A DNA stretch of 27,238 bases from Thomasclavelia sp. (lineage in GTDB: Bacteria; Bacillota_I; Bacilli_A; Erysipelotrichales; Coprobacillaceae), in NCBI GenBank assembly GCA_020025035.1, contig JAHHSU010000009.1:1-27238 (forward strand), read 5' to 3'. A model generated the notes under the pieces. The model made no database searches. It was not told where the DNA came from and worked only from the letters and a program-made list of their open reading frames with translations. The stretch's first letter is position 1. Each line of letters begins with the position of its first letter. The translations under genes and the position numbers were made by a program. Below are positions 24,466 through 27,238 of the stretch, in pieces.

Positions 24466-25789
24466 GATATTTCTCCTTTACATTTACTAAAAGTTTTCCT
24501 TGCTTTAATTGTACAGTTAATTCATCATTTACTTTAACTTGTGTACTTTTAGTTACTAATTGGTCATCTTGACTAACTAACGAATAACCTCTTTTTAGAA
24601 CATTTAATGGACTCACTAAATCTAGTTGTTGAATTAAATTTTGATAATCAAGGTTTTTAGTATTAAATTGACTTAATACATTTTGTTTCATTTGATTTTG
24701 AAAATTGTTTAAATTAATCTTAGATTCATCCACAAATTTTATTGTAAGATGACGTAACGATGTATAATATATTTTATATTTATTTTGATAATCGACTAGC
24801 ATGTTTTTAGTACAATTATTCATTTTTACTAACATAGTATCTATTTTTTGATAGTAGTCATTTAACATATTTTGAGGTTGTACAAAAAAATGGTGATTTT
24901 CTAGTTGAACAATTTGTTGCCTATTATAAGATATTTTATGATTTAATAATGTTTGTATATAATTTATAGTATTTTCTATCCCTTCAAGTACTTCGTTTTT
25001 GTCTGGAACTGCTAAAGCTGCAGCAGCGGTTGGTGTTGGAGCACGTCTATCGGCAACATAATCAATTAGTGTTATATCACTTTCATGACCAACTCCACTG
25101 ATAATAGGAATATTTGTATTATATACTTTTCGTACTAATTCTTCATTATTAAAATTCCATAAATCTTCTATTGATCCCCCACCTCTAGCAATAATTAAAA
25201 CGTCTACACCTTCATTAATAGCTAAATCAATTTTACGTATAATATCTTCGTATGCTTTATTACCTTGTACTAGTGCTGGAAATACAAGAACGTTTGCAAT
25301 TGGATATCTTGTTTGAATTGTTTTAATGATATCTTCAAGTGCCGCACTTGGTTTTGCGCAAATAACTCCTATTTTTTTAGGATATAACGGAGGATTTAAC
25401 TTATGCTTATCATCAAATATTCCTTCTAAATATAGTTTCTTTTTAAGTTGTTCATACGCAAGATACAACTGCCCTAGTCCATCTAATTCAATTTTATATA
25501 CATATAATTGAAAATTTCCTGCAGCTTCATATACAGACAAACTACCAACAATTAAAACTTTTAATCCATCTTGAAGTTTCATATTTAATTTACTTGCATA
25601 TCCTGCAAACATCACTGCGTTAATACGTGATTTATCATCCTTTAATGTAAAATAAATATGACCAGATTGATGATATTTTAAATTGGATATTTCTCCTTGA
25701 ATAAATATTTTTTGTAAATGTGAATCTTCATCTAATTTTGCTTTTAAATAATGATTTAATGTTGAAACAGTAAGATATTGTTTATTCAT
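24458..25789 (-). CDS. xseA: Exodeoxyribonuclease VII large subunit
   Basis: XseA holds the catalytic site of ExoVII, which degrades single-stranded DNA in repair. The 443-residue protein has an N-terminal OB-fold (about 1-100, with GEISNLKYHQSGHIYFTLKD split over strands) and the catalytic domain. Motifs are RGGGSIEDLWNFNNEELV and GVGHESDITLIDYVADRRAPTPTAAA read in two adjacent blocks. A coiled-coil region follows (about 260-390), then the C-terminal LNVLKRGYSLV. It starts at the A of the nusB stop (TAATG overlap). folD, which lies between nusB and xseA in Bacillus, is absent. Confidence 0.95.
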   Translation of the reverse strand: MNKQYLTVSTLNHYLKAKLDEDSHLQKIFIQGEISNLKYHQSGHIYFTLKDDKSRINAVMFAGYASKLNMKLQDGLKVLIVGSLSVYEAAGNFQLYVYKIELDGLGQLYLAYEQLKKKLYLEGIFDDKHKLNPPLYPKKIGVICAKPSAALEDIIKTIQTRYPIANVLVFPALVQGNKAYEDIIRKIDLAINEGVDVLIIARGGGSIEDLWNFNNEELVRKVYNTNIPIISGVGHESDITLIDYVADRRAPTPTAAAALAVPDKNEVLEGIENTINYIQTLLNHKISYNRQQIVQLENHHFFVQPQNMLNDYYQKIDTMLVKMNNCTKNMLVDYQNKYKIYYTSLRHLTIKFVDESKINLNNFQNQMKQNVLSQFNTKNLDYQNLIQQLDLVSPLNVLKRGYSLVSQDDQLVTKSTQVKVNDELTVQLKQGKLLVNVKEKYHE

Positions 25790-26202
25790 TATACAATAGA
25801 ATGTAAAATTCCATTAATAAACTTATAAGATTCAACATCACAATACTCCTTAGATAATAACACTGCTTCATTAATAACAATTCGTTTATCTACATCCATT
25901 TCTAATATTTCACATGCAGCAACATCTAGTATAGCTAGTTCTAATTTACTTAACCTATCTAATGCCCAACCTTTTTTTAGATGACGTGCAATTTCATGAT
26001 GATATTGATTTATATTAGTCAATGTAGTTTCAAATAATTGTAATGCAAAATTTAATGCACTTTGGTCTTCTTGTAATTCTTGGTTATCCACTATATATTC
26101 TTTTATTTCCTCTATATTTACTAAATCTTCTTTAAGAACAAGGTATTGATATATCCCTATCATTGCATTTGTTCTAGCTATTTGTCTACGTGTTTTCGAC
26201 AT
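25789..26202 (-). CDS. nusB: Transcription antitermination / rRNA maturation factor NusB
   Basis: NusB with S10 (NusE) binds boxA of nascent rRNA to prevent early termination. The 137-residue all-helical protein begins SKTRRQIARTNAMIGIYQ. It ends with the family block LDRLSKLELAILDVAACEIL, then RIVINEAVLLSKEYCD, then FINGIL. The start at 26202 is set by GGAGGATCA; the upstream TTG at 26217 overlaps that site. It has its own promoter after the asp23 terminator and heads the nusB-xseA-xseB-ispA-dxs-tlyA-recN run, in which I see no internal terminator. Confidence 0.94.
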   Translation of the reverse strand: MSKTRRQIARTNAMIGIYQYLVLKEDLVNIEEIKEYIVDNQELQEDQSALNFALQLFETTLTNINQYHHEIARHLKKGWALDRLSKLELAILDVAACEILEMDVDKRIVINEAVLLSKEYCDVESYKFINGILHSIV

Positions 26203-26237
26203 AAATTGATCCTCCAATATTATTTAAAGCTTTTAAC

Positions 26238-26246
26238 ATTATAGCA
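26238..26246 (-). promoter_or_regulatory. Extended -10 promoter for the nusB operon
   Basis: TGC-TATAAT on the - strand (TATAAT 26243-26238, TGC at 26246-26244). It lies just after the asp23 terminator and about 36 nt before the nusB start. No clear -35. A second TATAAT lies at 26255-26250 in the terminator's T run. Confidence 0.6.
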
Positions 26247-26256
26247 TACATTATAC

Positions 26257-26281
26257 AAAAAAACCAGTTTATCACTGGTTT
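26257..26281 (-). terminator. Terminator after the asp23-like gene
   Basis: AAACCAGT (- strand, 26281-26274) pairs with ACTGGTTT (26268-26261) around a 5-nt loop, then a T run to 26257. The stop codon of the gene lies in the stem. Confidence 0.8.
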
Positions 26282-26618
26282 AAAACTCTACTCCTACAAT
26301 GTTTACATTAATGTATTTTGGTATTACATTTGTCATTTCTTGAATTGCACTTGAAACTTTAGCTTGAATTTCTTTGGCAATTGTACTTGCAATCACCCCG
26401 TATGAAATTTTTAAACTAATTGTAATGATAAGTTGATGATCAACAATTTCACTAACAACTGGTCCTTTATTATATGAAAAGATACCTTGTTCTTCAATAA
26501 ATACTCCTTTAATATCTTTAAGTGTTTGTTCAACTATAAAATTAAAAACGGGTAATCCTATATTTATTTTTCCATATTTTTCATTTGAAAGATTGCTATA
26601 ATATATATTTTGTGCCAT
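26280..26618 (-). CDS. Asp23/Gls24-family protein, YqhY-like
   Basis: The 112-residue product is a single Asp23 domain. It has NEKYGKINIGLPVFNFIVEQTLKDIKG (read as two helices), ISLKISYGVIASTIAKEIQAKVSSAIQEMT and a final VNVNIVGVEF-like strand. In Bacillus yqhY lies in this same place, before nusB and after accBC, and is linked to control of acetyl-CoA carboxylase. Here accBC are missing, so that role may not apply. SD AAAGGAGAG sits 8 nt before ATG. It has its own promoter and terminator, so it is monocistronic. Confidence 0.9.
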   Translation of the reverse strand: MAQNIYYSNLSNEKYGKINIGLPVFNFIVEQTLKDIKGVFIEEQGIFSYNKGPVVSEIVDHQLIITISLKISYGVIASTIAKEIQAKVSSAIQEMTNVIPKYINVNIVGVEF

Positions 26619-26644
26619 AATCCCAACTCTCCTTTACTACTAAT

Positions 26645-26673
26645 ATTGTATAAAAATATAGGAGAAAATACAA
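26645..26673 (-). promoter_or_regulatory. Promoter of the asp23-like gene
   Basis: On the - strand TTGTAT (26673-26668), exactly 17 nt, TACAAT (26650-26645). It is located 27 nt before the start codon, in the gap after the spoIIIAH-like gene. Confidence 0.6.
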
Positions 26674-26767
26674 GTAATATTCAATGATATTTTGGATTAA
26701 AGCAATCCATACTTATTTTTAATAAATTTAATCAAGAAATATTTTCTAAATATTTTTATTTAATTTT

Positions 26768-27181
26768 TTAAACAAACTTTACTTCAACAAGTAATTTTGA
26801 ATCAATCGTTTCATAAACTAAATTAATAATTTTTGATACTTCTTCGTTAGTGCTTTCTTGTTTTTTAATATTAACCCTTACAACTTGATCATTTATTTCA
26901 ACAAGCACTTCTTCATATCCTAATTCTTTAATTGCATTGACCAACCTATTTTCTATATCCTGGTTTTTATTAACATCTTCTATTTTTTGTAAAGCACTAG
27001 TAATTTGTGAAACATCACTTGATGAAGAAGCTATAATAGAGTTATAGCCAGCCACTTCATCCTTTCTACGATTATCTAAATCTGCTTGAAGTTTTTCAAA
27101 ATCAACTGTCTGTGATTCAGTTTCAACTTCTTCATTAACCGCTATATTATTATCTATTGGTGGTAAAAGTATATAGTAAAT
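26768..27181 (-). CDS. spoIIIAH: SpoIIIAH-like sporulation protein, 5' end unresolved
   Basis: SpoIIIAH spans the mother-cell membrane and pairs with forespore SpoIIQ in the channel joining both cells. The frame from about 27181 reads YYILLPPIDNN, a charged linker rich in Glu, FEKLQADLDNRRKDEVAGYNSIIAS and a conserved-type C-terminal domain ending LLVEVKFV. This fits SpoIIIAH in order and size and in its place upstream of yqhY. The 5' end is abnormal: the frame closes at a TAA near 27215, and no ATG, GTG or TTG occurs before GTG 27055, which would remove the anchor. ATT at 27181-27179, about 7 nt after GAGGT, is the nearest possible start. The coordinate is therefore tentative. Confidence 0.6.
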   Translation of the reverse strand: MYYILLPPIDNNIAVNEEVETESQTVDFEKLQADLDNRRKDEVAGYNSIIASSSSDVSQITSALQKIEDVNKNQDIENRLVNAIKELGYEEVLVEINDQVVRVNIKKQESTNEEVSKIINLVYETIDSKLLVEVKFV

Positions 27182-27238
27182 AGTGTCAACCTCAAATAAT
27201 AATTTCCTACTTTTTTAAAAATATAAGCATTAATTTTT

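Noticed and set aside
26195..26201. Exact 0A box core at the nusB start, with further copies in recN and spoIIP
   Set aside because: They lie in coding sequence and are explained by codons; no sign of Spo0A control.
26735..26760. AAATATTT repeat as terminator of the spoIIIAH-like gene
   Set aside because: The T run follows it on the + strand, opposite to the gene, and the stem is pure A/T.
1..27238. tRNA, rRNA, CRISPR arrays, insertion sequences or prophage genes
   Set aside because: None seen on reading both strands; no transposase, integrase other than XerD, or regular spaced repeats.

Overview
The window is a strongly AT-rich stretch from an endospore-forming, low-GC member of the Bacillota. 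Sporulation genes (gpr, spoIIP, spo0A, spoIVB, a spoIIM-like and a spoIIIAH-like gene), a fused NadD-YqeK protein, compact operons and the preserved Bacillus-type order asp23/yqhY-nusB-xseA-xseB-ispA-dxs-tlyA-recN-spoIVB-spo0A suggest an Erysipelotrichia or Turicibacter-like relative. That lineage is an inference; there is no rRNA here to fix it.

Left half (1-13.75 kb, almost all + strand). The order is: the 3' part of an ABC-2-like permease; gpr; a frame-broken spoIIP; and a small membrane protein. Next come folC and a FolT-like folate transporter subunit, then an inward-facing (- strand) amidase. The main operon follows: yqeH-yhbY-nadD/yqeK-rsfS-SAM methyltransferase-mtnN-VTT membrane protein-U32 protease-like protein. 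A small XRE regulator with its own terminator ends this side. The themes are spore-protein degradation, folate uptake and retention, ribosome assembly, NAD and Ap4A metabolism, and RNA modification.

Junction (13.75-13.82 kb). Directly after the XRE terminator is a 28-bp sequence (13790-13817) that reads as a chromosome dimer resolution site (dif). From memory of the Bacillus subtilis dif it differs at about three positions, and its XerD-side arm carries the core TTATGTTAA. Gene direction switches exactly here, so the window very probably spans the replication terminus. A complete xerD lies 1.5 kb away.

Right half (13.82-27.2 kb, all - strand). The order is: a small three-helix membrane protein, deoB, xerD, a spoIIM-like gene, spo0A, spoIVB, recN, tlyA, dxs, ispA, xseB, xseA, nusB, asp23-like and a spoIIIAH-like gene at the window edge. 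Compared with B. subtilis this cluster lacks accBC, folD and argR.

Most notable points: the dif site at the strand switch with sporulation genes on both flanks; a one-base frame break in spoIIP; an amidase whose only usable start is ATT, with its ribosome site inside a hairpin; an unresolved 5' end of spoIIIAH; and the NadD-YqeK fusion.
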